A stretch of 64,000 bases of DNA from the NCBI GenBank assembly GCA_964561145.1, contig CAZLNZ010000012.1, positions 12,563 through 76,562 of the forward strand, in the 5' to 3' direction. The stretch comes from RUG14300 sp964561145 (GTDB lineage: Bacteria > Bacillota > Clostridia > Christensenellales > CAG-1252). Below, piece by piece: positions 42,872 through 52,129 of the stretch. Under the pieces are notes generated by a model. The model made no database searches. It saw nothing but the letters and a program-made list of their open reading frames with translations, and was not told where the DNA came from. How positions within the stretch are numbered: position 1 is the stretch's first letter; the number at the start of each line of letters is the position of its first letter. The position numbers and the translations under genes are program-made.

Positions 42872-44677
42872 TTATTTTCTAGGACCGTTATCAAGAATCG
42901 ATTTGATTACCTCAAAAGGTTCTTTGGGTTGCCTATCAAAGGTCATCAATCCGTTAACCTCATGGTAAACGTCGGATAATTGAGTGTAACAGAAACCTTG
43001 TATATGAGGATTGGCATAAATGCCCTCAATTAAGGAGCAGAATCGATTAATAAATTCCTCGTCACTCTTAACGGCTTCACCATAACCCCATTTATTATCA
43101 TCGATATCCTTTACAAATGACGTGCCGCCAAACTCGGAAATAAGAATGGGTTGACCGGTATATCCGTAACCATCGGCAAAAGCACCCTTGTGATGCGAAT
43201 CAAAGATTCTTTGAGTGCATTTATCAACATCCTTAAAGAAATCTCTCAATTCCTCACCGTTTTGGGTATAGTGATGAATCGTCAAATAATCGGAAACGGT
43301 ATGTTCCCAGCCGTCATTGGTAATAATGGGTCTTGTGGAATCGTGAGCTGCCGTTAACTCATACAAGTAGTTGACGAAATCCTGTTGCACCTTATCAAAA
43401 AGAATATCATCAACGCCCCAGCTTTCATTAATGGGCACCCAACAAAGCACGCACGCATGGTTATATTGCTGACATACGGCAAGTTCCCACTCTCTGGCGA
43501 AGTTTTCCCTAGCGGAAGGCGTTTGAGGACATACAGTTGTCTTATCCTTTTCCCAAATATATTGGTAACTAGAGGGCATTTCCCCCCATACAATATATCC
43601 GCGAATATCGGCATGATATAAAAATCTTTCGTCCTCGACCTTTTGGTGCTTACGGCATCCGTTAAAGCCCATTGCGATCATATCATCGATATCCTTTTCA
43701 AGAGCTTTTTCTGAAGGAGGTGTTATATTAGATGTATGCCAATACCCTTGGTCCAAAATCAACTTTTGGTACAAAGGTTTGCCGTTAAGCTTAATTATAC
43801 CCTCAGCAAACTCAATCGAACGCATACCGAAGTAGCTACCGATCTCATCGACAATAACACCGTCAATGGTCAAAACTACCGTCAAATCATATAAAGAAGG
43901 ATCTAAAACATTCCATAGATGTTCTTCTTTTCCAAGCCAAATATTGTGAGCAGGATAGCAGTCAACAACCCTTGTGGTAACTTGTGCAACACGCTCACCG
44001 TTAAAGTCAACGTTGCTTGTCAATTCAACATCATGCTCGATAAAGAAGTTATCGTTATCGGGAAGGATGCAATCGAATTCCACAGATAAAACGTTGCGTT
44101 CGACGTTGGGGGTAAGCTTAAAGGAGTCTACACGATTCTTATTGACAATCTCCATCCAAGCGGTCTTGTATAAGCCGCTAACGCCTACGTACCAACAACC
44201 ATAATCATTATCGCTAGCACGTTGTTTGCCACGAGGGATAGATGCATCGTAGCTGTCTTCAACCCTGATTACAAGCTTATTTAAACCTTGATGACAAGCA
44301 TCCGTAATATTGAAGGTCAAACGATGATAAGCACCGCTTTGAAGTCCGCAAGAAATTCCGTTTACAAAAACTTCGGTTATGTAATCACTTCCCTCAAGCT
44401 GCAACAAAACCTCTTGATTATCATCGAATTTTACATCTATATCTCTTTGATACCAAATTTGAGGGTACTGAACGGGACTGCCTATTCCGCTAGCCTCACA
44501 TTGATATGCGAAGGGAACAATTATCTCTGTATCCCTTTTAAAACCTTGTGAAAAGTTTGACGTATCTTTCTTGCCGTCATCAAAACAAAAGTCCCACTTT
44601 CCGTTAAGATTTGTCCATTGCTTACGAACAAACTGGGGACGAGGATAATCGGGAATATAGCATGCTGTATGTTTCAT
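42872..44677 (-). CDS. GH2-family glycoside hydrolase
   Basis: This 601-residue enzyme fits family GH2 (beta-galactosidase, beta-glucuronidase or beta-mannosidase type). It has an N-terminal sugar-binding jelly roll (about 1-170), an Ig-like domain (170-275) and a TIM barrel. The acid/base Glu is in VPINESWG (about 417) and the nucleophile Glu is in ISEFGGTSF (about 514). There is no signal peptide, so it acts on imported oligosaccharides. An AAGGAG lies 11 nt upstream. It is the last gene of the transporter-linked leftward cluster, 36 nt after the ABC ATPase. Length is near that of beta-glucuronidases, but substrate cannot be fixed. Confidence 0.9.
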   Translation of the reverse strand: MKHTACYIPDYPRPQFVRKQWTNLNGKWDFCFDDGKKDTSNFSQGFKRDTEIIVPFAYQCEASGIGSPVQYPQIWYQRDIDVKFDDNQEVLLQLEGSDYITEVFVNGISCGLQSGAYHRLTFNITDACHQGLNKLVIRVEDSYDASIPRGKQRASDNDYGCWYVGVSGLYKTAWMEIVNKNRVDSFKLTPNVERNVLSVEFDCILPDNDNFFIEHDVELTSNVDFNGERVAQVTTRVVDCYPAHNIWLGKEEHLWNVLDPSLYDLTVVLTIDGVIVDEIGSYFGMRSIEFAEGIIKLNGKPLYQKLILDQGYWHTSNITPPSEKALEKDIDDMIAMGFNGCRKHQKVEDERFLYHADIRGYIVWGEMPSSYQYIWEKDKTTVCPQTPSARENFAREWELAVCQQYNHACVLCWVPINESWGVDDILFDKVQQDFVNYLYELTAAHDSTRPIITNDGWEHTVSDYLTIHHYTQNGEELRDFFKDVDKCTQRIFDSHHKGAFADGYGYTGQPILISEFGGTSFVKDIDDNKWGYGEAVKSDEEFINRFCSLIEGIYANPHIQGFCYTQLSDVYHEVNGLMTFDRQPKEPFEVIKSILDNGPRK

Positions 44678-44713
44678 TTTTGCATTTTCTCCTTATAGGT
44701 TATCGTTCACATA

Positions 44714-46159
44714 TTAATTATATATTATTACGCTAGATAAGTCTAGTCGTATTTTGTTTTTTTGTAAAAAAGGTGAATTCCAAGGCACTCTGATTGCGAC
44801 ATATTGGTCAAAGCCCTTCAAATAACAATAGCAGAGTTTTTCTTCACCCAATATTTCCTCATCGAGACACCTTTTAATCTTTAATCCTTTTTTACCGACC
44901 TCGCCTTTTGTGTTTTTGCCAAATACTACACGTACAGAGCCGAATTTCGGTGTTTCGGAATACATGCTACCGCAGGATAGCAATATCCTCTTACCTACCG
45001 CTTTACCTCTTGTAGATGTAACATAGACCTTGTAATGAGCAAGGCATCTGTTCCCTTCGGTATCAAAAAGTTCTATTTCCTTTAGCGGAAAGTAAAGTTT
45101 TCCGTGAAAGTCACTTATATTTTTCAAACAGATGCTCGTACCGTCAGAAAGGAAGAACTCGTTATCGGAAATCCTATCGGCAGAAATAGCAACGTCGCCG
45201 AACACACCGACACCGTGAATCGAATCTGTCGGTATACCCACTATAACACGTCCGCAATCGCCTATAAAGCGATAATCGAATTGGTCATCGACATTCTCAT
45301 TAACGTCTAAAAAGCTCAGATTCTTGCCATCGTAATCACCAAAGCATTTAAGATATCTAGGTTGCTCGAAAGCAGCTCCGTTTTCATCAAAGCGTTGCCA
45401 CTTATCGGCAAAAATATTATATATCTCGCCATTCCGCTCATCCGCCTCGGGTGATAATACTCTTAAGACCTCGGCAGAATAGGGATTCTTCATCAAGAAG
45501 TCTCTTTTTCCTTGCTGAAGAACAACCCCGTCCTTCATTACTATCAACTTATCTGCTAAATGAAACGCTTCATTTAAGTTATGCGTAACGTAAACAAAGG
45601 TTACATCGGGGAGCTTCCTTTTAAGTTCCTTCAAATACTCGAGGTAGTCAATTCTTTGCTTTTCCGCTATGTTCGATAGCGGTTCATCAAAGAGAATTGC
45701 CTTAGGAAATGCGACAACCGCACGAGCAAGCGCTACTCGCTGTTGTTGACCGCCCGACAGATACTTAGGCAATTGTCCGGCAACGTCTGTAAGCTCAAAG
45801 ACCTTCAATACCTCTTTTATACGTTTATCCTCTTCTTCTCTCGAAAGCTTATATCGCTCTAAAGCAACGGATAGGTTTTCCCATACCGTAAAGCGAGGAT
45901 AAAGCACATACTCTTGAAACACCATTGAAATGCGTCTGTTCTTAGCGGCAATATTGTCGGCAAGTAATCCGTCAAGATAAACTTCTCCCGCAGTCGGTTT
46001 TTCAAGTCCGGAAATGAGCCTTAACAAAGTGGATTTTCCGGAACCCGATTCTCCGACTATTACCGCAAACTCTCCGCTTTCGATATTAAGGCTAACGTCT
46101 CTTAAACCATAGGCTCCTTTATCGAATACTTTTTTTAGATAGCGTGTAGTTATTTTCAT
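44714..46159 (-). CDS. Sugar ABC transporter ATP-binding protein (MsmX/UgpC type)
   Basis: This 481-residue ATPase energises carbohydrate uptake. Walker A is GESGSGKST (about 36-44), the signature LSGGQQQRVALARA is near 135-148, Walker B is AILFDEP, and the switch His is in YVTHN. The C-terminal half is longer than in usual MsmX proteins (about 370 residues) and includes TOBE-like beta-rich segments. Its ATG overlaps the stop of the YesL-like gene (ATGA), so they are coupled. It is probably the motor for the permeases at 51.2-53.0 kb. Confidence 0.9.
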   Translation of the reverse strand: MKITTRYLKKVFDKGAYGLRDVSLNIESGEFAVIVGESGSGKSTLLRLISGLEKPTAGEVYLDGLLADNIAAKNRRISMVFQEYVLYPRFTVWENLSVALERYKLSREEEDKRIKEVLKVFELTDVAGQLPKYLSGGQQQRVALARAVVAFPKAILFDEPLSNIAEKQRIDYLEYLKELKRKLPDVTFVYVTHNLNEAFHLADKLIVMKDGVVLQQGKRDFLMKNPYSAEVLRVLSPEADERNGEIYNIFADKWQRFDENGAAFEQPRYLKCFGDYDGKNLSFLDVNENVDDQFDYRFIGDCGRVIVGIPTDSIHGVGVFGDVAISADRISDNEFFLSDGTSICLKNISDFHGKLYFPLKEIELFDTEGNRCLAHYKVYVTSTRGKAVGKRILLSCGSMYSETPKFGSVRVVFGKNTKGEVGKKGLKIKRCLDEEILGEEKLCYCYLKGFDQYVAIRVPWNSPFLQKNKIRLDLSSVIIYN

Positions 46160-47223
46160 AAGCTTTCCTCGCCATCCTCCGGTGATTTCGGCTCTTGAGT
46201 TTGATTAGGATTCGTCAAAGAGTCAATCTCGTCTTGTTCCGATTCGTTTGACCCCTCTAATTCTTCACCACCTTCATTAGACTCGGTGTTTTCGTCGTTA
46301 GCCTTTCCGTCCTCCGTTAAGCTCTGCTCTGCCTCTATAGCATTCTTGCCGTCCTTTAATCCCAATGCGACAAAATCGGGATAAGATATCTTATTGATGT
46401 AACTATCAAACACACTTAAACAAAATGCCGTTTGCATCGCTATTGCCCAACATAAACCTGCAGTAAAGAGAACAAGACAAGCAATTATCCTAGCCAAAAG
46501 CCAAGGAAGAAACCAACAGACAATAAGAGGACCGACACTTAGGAAGAACACCGAAAAAGATGTCAATAACTTTTTAAAAGTGAGAACTGAACTATTTACT
46601 AAAAGCTTTCCGAAACCTACCTTGTAAAGGGACGCTTGACCGCAGGCAAGCATTGAAATCATTGCAGCCAATACCGAAGCTATTACACAGAAGCAAATAG
46701 AAATACTCCACACCAAAGCATTATTATCGGTCATCGTAAGTGATGCAAAGGAAATAAAATATTGCATCAACCCTAGGAATACTCCTAAAATAAGTCCTAA
46801 AAATATAAAATGCTTATAGCTATCCTTTACGCCCTTAAAGAAATCGGAAACGATTTTTACCGATTGTCCCCAGAAAATCCTGCGTGTAACATAAAACAAG
46901 CCCGACAAACCGACAAAGGCTAACGCCATGAAAAGTGCGTCGACACCGTATTGCAGCAGTGATAGGTTTATAAGGTGAGAAAAATGTTCACTTATTGATA
47001 AATCTGCAACAAACTCGCCAACGAACCAACCACACAATAGGTCCCATACCATCAAAGGAACAAAGAAAGGGGCACATAGAAGATTTGCTCTAAACAACAA
47101 GCCAAAGCGAGTACGTAGAATTACAAAAAACTGCTTTGCCCTATTCGAGGGAAGCTTATCGCTATTAAAGTCCTCGGAATGACCTTTCCCGTAAATTAGC
47201 TTGTAAATTATGCCTTTCTTCAT
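46156..47223 (-). CDS. YesL/DUF624-like membrane protein
   Basis: This 355-residue protein has six or more hydrophobic segments (about 45-300) and resembles the YesL/DUF624 family. These proteins often sit inside sugar ABC transporter operons, but their role is not known. The C-terminal 55 residues form an acidic Glu/Asn/Ser tail, which is unusual. It overlaps its neighbours on both sides by 4 nt (ATGA junctions), showing tight translational coupling with the upstream 163-residue gene and the downstream ATPase. Confidence 0.75.
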   Translation of the reverse strand: MKKGIIYKLIYGKGHSEDFNSDKLPSNRAKQFFVILRTRFGLLFRANLLCAPFFVPLMVWDLLCGWFVGEFVADLSISEHFSHLINLSLLQYGVDALFMALAFVGLSGLFYVTRRIFWGQSVKIVSDFFKGVKDSYKHFIFLGLILGVFLGLMQYFISFASLTMTDNNALVWSISICFCVIASVLAAMISMLACGQASLYKVGFGKLLVNSSVLTFKKLLTSFSVFFLSVGPLIVCWFLPWLLARIIACLVLFTAGLCWAIAMQTAFCLSVFDSYINKISYPDFVALGLKDGKNAIEAEQSLTEDGKANDENTESNEGGEELEGSNESEQDEIDSLTNPNQTQEPKSPEDGEESL

Positions 47224-47711
47224 TCTTCAGCAAAATAGTCTAGCACAGACTTTATCAATTCATCACTTTTCTTGGAATAAACACCGACAAGAAGATACAT
47301 ATTATCTCCAACCTCTATCCCTATAGGGGTATCCTCATATAGAAGAGTGTTTTTGTAACCGTCAAGAGTCTTAAACAAGCCGACGGTTGCGACCTCCAAA
47401 GCCTCCTCCTTTTCAAGCACGAAAAGGTCTATCGATGCCGCTCTTGTAGCAAAAGCTTGAGCGTACATTCCGTCTTGAGGATTGTATTTACCGAAGGTTA
47501 CATCCTCCATCCCGTAGTCATAGGCTTTGCTCTCAATAACCTCCTTATACTCCTCCGTCAACCATTCGGTAGATCCAATCCATAAGGTTAAGGTTTTATC
47601 GGCAGAAGGAAGGGATATCCAATAGAATACCAAGCCCCATATACCGAAAGAGAGAACTATAACGAGAATCCACAGCCATATTTTAGAAAATAACGATTTA
47701 TTATTTGTCAT
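47220..47711 (-). CDS. Membrane-anchored extracellular protein of unknown function, 163 residues
   Basis: The start is the ATG at 47709-47711, 9 nt after AAGGAG; it overlaps the end of the upstream gene by 11 nt. A single transmembrane helix (about 12-35) is followed by an outside domain of about 125 residues with the pattern LTLWIGSTEWLTEEYKEVI. That resembles the first lobe of solute-binding proteins, but the domain is far too short to be complete. It may be a reduced binding protein or an accessory of the YesL-like protein. No family was recognised. Confidence 0.65.
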   Translation of the reverse strand: MTNNKSLFSKIWLWILVIVLSFGIWGLVFYWISLPSADKTLTLWIGSTEWLTEEYKEVIESKAYDYGMEDVTFGKYNPQDGMYAQAFATRAASIDLFVLEKEEALEVATVGLFKTLDGYKNTLLYEDTPIGIEVGDNMYLLVGVYSKKSDELIKSVLDYFAEE

Positions 47712-48192
47712 TTTCAAGCTCCTTTTCAAGGCTGTACTCCACAACAACACGTCCTACAACAGCCAATTGATAAACCTTTCCTGTTACAAAGGGGTTATCA
47801 AGTGCCTTCGGCAAAAGATATTTATTACTTTCAAAGGTTAGCTCTATACACTCCATTCCGTCAAGGAAATACACATCGCCTTCTCCAATGTATACATCTC
47901 TTGAGTAAGTCCGTTCCGCAGTAGGTAAACGACAAAAAAAACTTGAAATCACAGTATATTGAGGAGGAAGTTTGAAAAAAGCTAACACATACATTACATA
48001 GGCAACCGAAAGAGAGGAATTGACAATCCACCCCACAACCTCTGTTATTTTATCTAAGCAAGATAGGGTGATCATTATCGAACACAACACAACAAAGACA
48101 ACGCTTATTACAACAAAAAGAATTAAACGCTTTTTATTTTTTTCTTTTATTACGTTGAAGGTGTGCCCTTGAAATATTATGTCAAAATCCAT
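47701..48192 (-). CDS. Hypothetical protein with two membrane helices, 163 residues
   Basis: Two transmembrane helices (about 23-45 and 55-75) are followed by a beta-rich soluble part (about 85-160) that resembles small PH-like or stress-type domains, but I do not recognise it. It is first of a tightly coupled group with the 163-residue anchored protein, YesL-like protein and ABC ATPase. The ribosome binding site before the ATG is weak. Its function is probably tied to this sugar transporter cluster. Confidence 0.6.
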   Translation of the reverse strand: MDFDIIFQGHTFNVIKEKNKKRLILFVVISVVFVVLCSIMITLSCLDKITEVVGWIVNSSLSVAYVMYVLAFFKLPPQYTVISSFFCRLPTAERTYSRDVYIGEGDVYFLDGMECIELTFESNKYLLPKALDNPFVTGKVYQLAVVGRVVVEYSLEKELENDK

Positions 48193-48239
48193 AGATTGCC
48201 GATGGTAGGGTAAATTCTTATTTACCCTTTTTAGTTTTT

Positions 48240-48266
48240 CCTATCCAAGGGTAAGCCCCGGGATAG
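48240..48266. other. Hairpin related to the terminator at 48674
   Basis: CTATCC and GGATAG arms enclose an AAGGG/CCCC core. It resembles the hairpin at 48674-48701, so two similar palindromes border the repeat block between them. Confidence 0.5.
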
Positions 48267-48320
48267 AAGTGTTGTAAAATTAAAGATTAGATAACGTATC
48301 TCACATTGGGGTTTTCACAA

Positions 48321-48395
48321 GGGTGAGATACCGATGTTACACATCGCCCCTGCGGGGTTCGACTGCAAGCTTCGCTTTTCGCTCAGTATGACATT
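48321..48395 (+). repeat. Intergenic three-hairpin repeat, core unit A
   Basis: Hairpin 1 is CGATGT-TAC-ACATCG (compensated variant), hairpin 2 CCCC-TGC-GGGG and hairpin 3 AAGC-TTC-GCTT. The unit ends CAGTATGACATT. Confidence 0.88.
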
Positions 48396-48470
48396 TATAT
48401 ATAATTTGCCATATTTTTGCGGTTTTAAGCATATGTCTTACTTTCAACATTTTTTTAGCAGCCCTTTATC

Positions 48471-48665
48471 CTTGATACCGATGCTAAAGTATGTCCCATA
48501 GTGATTCTTTGTTAGTACAGTAATGCGGATGAGATGCCGATGTTGCACATCGCCACTATGGGGTTCGACTTCAGAAATTGATGCCAATTTCTTCCGCTCA
48601 GTATGACATTTGATATGTTGCACTAAGCATATTCACACCAATTTCTTCCGCTCTGTATGACATTT
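48471..48665 (+). repeat. Intergenic repeat, units B, A and D
   Basis: A diverged unit B ends in TTAGTACAGTAATGC. Unit A is at 48527-48610, with a CGATGT-TGC-ACATCG hairpin 1 and the long hairpin 3. Hairpin 2 is partly broken (CCAC-TAT-GGGG). Unit D follows at 48611-48665. Confidence 0.82.
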
Positions 48666-48673
48666 AGATTTGC

Positions 48674-48701
48674 CCTATCCGAGGGATGCCCCTCGGATAG
48701 G
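48674..48701 (-). terminator. Terminator hairpin of the GH43 lipoprotein gene
   Basis: CCTATCCGAGG and CCTCGGATAGG form a perfect 11-bp stem 12 nt beyond the stop codon at 48713. No long T run follows. Confidence 0.7.
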
Positions 48702-48712
48702 AATAACAATTA

Positions 48713-51121
48713 TTATTGAACGCCTAATTCAACTAGCTTTTCCATAACCTCATCAAGATTATCGGTAATAGAATAATTACGGAATCTTGTATAAGAGTCG
48801 TATGTTAAGAAGGAAACTGCACTAGCGGTATTGTCGTTATCGGTAAAGCCGGACATTTCACCATTTGTCAATGCGAATGCCAATTGATCGTTTACAAACA
48901 ACCATACCTTGGAGCCGATACGAGCAATTGCAAGCTTTGTATATTGCTCACCGGTATAACCGATCTTTCCGACGTACTTACTTTGACTTGCATAGTTATC
49001 CCATAAATAGTCTTTTCCTTCTGCATTACTCTCAACCCAACCGACATTTTGTCCGCCGTAATCGGCTAAACAGTCAATGTTGAAGAATATGTAGTAGTTG
49101 GTTAACGAATTGACCTTGATACCAATCTTCGGATAGGAATTCCAACGATAAGGTGTTGTATGGTCGAGAACGGATAATTCAGCCTCAATATATAGATTAG
49201 TAGAAACAACGTCCTTGAAGAAGAGTTCTTGGATGTCACCGCACCATGTCTTATCGACATAAGCGTTTTCTGTTCCGTCATCGTGAGATAGATCGAATCC
49301 GTAGCTGCTCTTGAACTTACCTGCAGAACCGAAACTTAAGCTTTCGTATACAGGGAGATAGTCACCGAAAGTTGGCTCATCGTACCCGTAATCTACAAAC
49401 TTAGTCACGGCTTGAGGATTTTCAACCTCTTTACCCAAAACAACAATTTCATTCAAAGCCAAAGCATCCTCTGCATTAATTGTAATTTCTATCTTGTTTA
49501 CAGGAAGCTCGTCAAACTCGAGAATGGAGTTTGCACCGGGATACATTATCTCAGAGAAGGTTTCGGCATTACCGATCCAATCCTCATCGAATAATAGATT
49601 CTTTACAGTAACGACATCGGTGCTGTTATCTCCTGTTTTGTAATAAAGCTTAATGCTGTTTATACCCCAGAAAGCCTTATCGAACTCGGTACTGTTATAG
49701 AGCATTATCGAGCGAGCCATAATAAAGTTATCGAAGGATAATGTGATAACCGTATTACCGCCGCTTGTATTGAACTCCTTAACAGGGTCGATTGCGTGAA
49801 CCTTGATTTGACCATCGGTCAGATAATCGATACTACTATCATCGGCTACGTTATTCACGGTAACATTTGCCTTTGATGCAAGATTCGAGTATCCCGATAT
49901 CTCCGAAGGCAAAGGTTGATAGGAATATGTAGGACCATTTGCATGAAGAAGGGTTTGTCCTTTTTCATTCTCAACGAAGGAAATGGTATCAACCGCCAAA
50001 GCTCTTCCGTTACCGATATCCGTACGATTCAAGAAGGTGTGATATGCTATCATTAATTGATCACCACACTCGATAAAGCAATGGTGACCAGCACTGATTA
50101 TGGTCCCGCTCCAAGCATTATCGGTTGCAATTATTTGTCCGCCGTCTTCGGGTTGAATCTTTGTAAAGTCACCTAAGGGGCTATCGGAGATTGCTTGACG
50201 TACTTGGTACATTGCTTGATCATATGCATATACGGAGAAGGTCAAATAATAGGTACCTTCATGATAATACATATAAGCAGCTTCGTTAACCCATGCATGA
50301 CCCTGACCTTCGTCGATGTCGTTATCGCTTCTGTCTACCGTCGTATTGAAAAGTTTTGTAAGTTGCTTGACGGTGCTATAGTCGGGATCCAGCCAGTTAT
50401 TGAGCTTTACACCGAATATTGTTTGTCCGTGAGAAGTACCGTTTCCGTCATAACCGTATCCCGAGTAGTAGAGGTACTTGTCACCCGATACGGGATCGAT
50501 ATAAGGATGCACGTCGATAGTATTGCTACGCGCTAAATCTTTATCCATCTTAGGGTTGCTCGAAGAGAAATTATAAGCGGGCTCTTCACCACCAAAAAGG
50601 GGCTCGAAGGGACCATAGGGTTGTGCAGCGTAAGCTATATCGATATACTTACTACCGGTATTCTTATAGTCGGCATTGTAGAAAAGAAGATATCCGCCAA
50701 ATTCTTTGTCATAAATAATTTCGGGAGCCCAGTGATTCCAGGTATCCCAGTTTGAACCGAAATCGGGTTGATATGCTACAGACTTGTATTCCCAATTGGT
50801 CAAGTCCTTACTTCTCCAACATTGGATACCGAAGCAACCGACAAGGTCACTGGTACCGTACGCATAGAACCAACCTGCTTCCTCACCCTCCTCGATATAA
50901 ATAACATCGGGGTCGGCAATTTCGAATTTAAGTTCATTCAAGTAGTACAGATTTTTATTATAATCGGTACTGCTCATTTCTTCGTTAGTCGTGTAGGAAA
51001 AGGTTCCCTCTACGCTAACCTTATTATCATCACCACCGTTCGGAACCTCGACACAGCCAACAGGAAGAACGAGAAGGGATACCATTGCTATTAGCAACAT
51101 TATTACAAGAATTTTTTTCAT
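48713..51121 (-). CDS. GH43-family lipoprotein with C-terminal discoidin- and LamG-like regions
   Basis: This 802-residue protein has a lipobox ending LPVGC (Cys 23), so it is anchored outside. The five-bladed GH43 domain covers about 65-360. Likely catalytic residues are Asp 70 in ADPDVIY, an Asp in HPYIDPVSGDKYLYYSG (about 205) and a Glu in VNEAAYMYYHEG (about 262). After it come a discoidin-like region (about 410-560) and a jelly-roll/concanavalin-like domain (about 600-790), probably carbohydrate binding. GH43 enzymes are arabinofuranosidases or xylosidases. It follows permease genes by 69 nt with GAGG before the ATG, so it is likely the last gene of the LacI-binding protein-permease operon. 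Confidence 0.9.
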   Translation of the reverse strand: MKKILVIMLLIAMVSLLVLPVGCVEVPNGGDDNKVSVEGTFSYTTNEEMSSTDYNKNLYYLNELKFEIADPDVIYIEEGEEAGWFYAYGTSDLVGCFGIQCWRSKDLTNWEYKSVAYQPDFGSNWDTWNHWAPEIIYDKEFGGYLLFYNADYKNTGSKYIDIAYAAQPYGPFEPLFGGEEPAYNFSSSNPKMDKDLARSNTIDVHPYIDPVSGDKYLYYSGYGYDGNGTSHGQTIFGVKLNNWLDPDYSTVKQLTKLFNTTVDRSDNDIDEGQGHAWVNEAAYMYYHEGTYYLTFSVYAYDQAMYQVRQAISDSPLGDFTKIQPEDGGQIIATDNAWSGTIISAGHHCFIECGDQLMIAYHTFLNRTDIGNGRALAVDTISFVENEKGQTLLHANGPTYSYQPLPSEISGYSNLASKANVTVNNVADDSSIDYLTDGQIKVHAIDPVKEFNTSGGNTVITLSFDNFIMARSIMLYNSTEFDKAFWGINSIKLYYKTGDNSTDVVTVKNLLFDEDWIGNAETFSEIMYPGANSILEFDELPVNKIEITINAEDALALNEIVVLGKEVENPQAVTKFVDYGYDEPTFGDYLPVYESLSFGSAGKFKSSYGFDLSHDDGTENAYVDKTWCGDIQELFFKDVVSTNLYIEAELSVLDHTTPYRWNSYPKIGIKVNSLTNYYIFFNIDCLADYGGQNVGWVESNAEGKDYLWDNYASQSKYVGKIGYTGEQYTKLAIARIGSKVWLFVNDQLAFALTNGEMSGFTDNDNTASAVSFLTYDSYTRFRNYSITDNLDEVMEKLVELGVQ

Positions 51122-51190
51122 AAATTATTTCCTCGTTTATAAAAGATTCTTATACTTTGCGAGTTGTTAATTCGCTTATGTACGTTTTTG

Positions 51191-52129
51191 TTATAGTTTC
51201 ATACCTGTAGTGGCAATACCTTCGATAAAGTACTTCTGTGCCACTATGTAAATAATCAATGTAGGAATCAAAGCAATTATAGCACCTGCCATAATTGTAG
51301 GAGTTTCGTTAGAATAAGCACCCTGGAATAGTGTTAATGCAAGCTGAAGTGTTGTCCATCTATCATCCTGCAAATAGAGATACGGTCCGAGGTAGTCGTT
51401 ATAACCGCCGATAAAGCCTAACAATCCTTGAGCAAACAGAGCGGGAACACTTAACGGAACCATTATTTTCCAGAAGATTCTGAAATAGCCCATTCCGTCC
51501 AGTTTTCCTGCCTCGATAAGCTCCGTCGGTATGCCCATATAGAATTGCCGCATAAAGAACACACAGGTTGCGGCACCAAAGGCTCCGGGAATAATCAAAG
51601 GAAGGGGTGTGTTTATCCATCCTATCAAATTATAAATAAAGTAGGAGGGCGTAAGCATTATAGTTCCCGGGATCATCATTGTTGCAAGAAGTATTGTAAA
51701 CAACACTTTCTTTCCTTTAAACCTAAGTTTCGCAAAGGCATACGCACTCATTGCCGAGAAGAATAATCCGAACAGCGTTGAGGGTATAACAATCATAAGA
51801 GTGTTCAAGAAGCCCTTGAAAACTACCGGCAGAGCATCGTCAGAGCTACTCTTATAGGTAAAAACTTCCTTATAACCCTCTACCGTAAATTCTCTCGGGA
51901 AGAAAGAGAATTCGGGGTCGGCTGCTTCTTGCCACGTCTTAAAGGAGGTAACTAAAACAACCGAAAAAGGTGCCAGAATCCATGCAACGAAAACTACCAG
52001 GACAAAATAAATCAATATTTTGCCGAGAATACGCTTAACCTTTGCCTCTTTTGAAAGCTTATAGCTTCCCAATTGCCTAATCGCTTTTAGCGACTGTCTT
52101 TTTTCTTTTCTTAAAATGTTATTAGTCAT
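51191..52129 (-). CDS. Carbohydrate ABC transporter permease, MalG type
   Basis: This 312-residue permease has six predicted transmembrane segments and the EAA loop (ELIEAGKLDGMGYFRIFWKI, at about 195-214) that contacts the ATPase. The N-terminus is longer and more basic than average. It overlaps the upstream MalF-type gene by 8 nt. Together they form the membrane channel of a CUT1-type sugar importer. Confidence 0.93.
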   Translation of the reverse strand: MTNNILRKEKRQSLKAIRQLGSYKLSKEAKVKRILGKILIYFVLVVFVAWILAPFSVVLVTSFKTWQEAADPEFSFFPREFTVEGYKEVFTYKSSSDDALPVVFKGFLNTLMIVIPSTLFGLFFSAMSAYAFAKLRFKGKKVLFTILLATMMIPGTIMLTPSYFIYNLIGWINTPLPLIIPGAFGAATCVFFMRQFYMGIPTELIEAGKLDGMGYFRIFWKIMVPLSVPALFAQGLLGFIGGYNDYLGPYLYLQDDRWTTLQLALTLFQGAYSNETPTIMAGAIIALIPTLIIYIVAQKYFIEGIATTGMKL

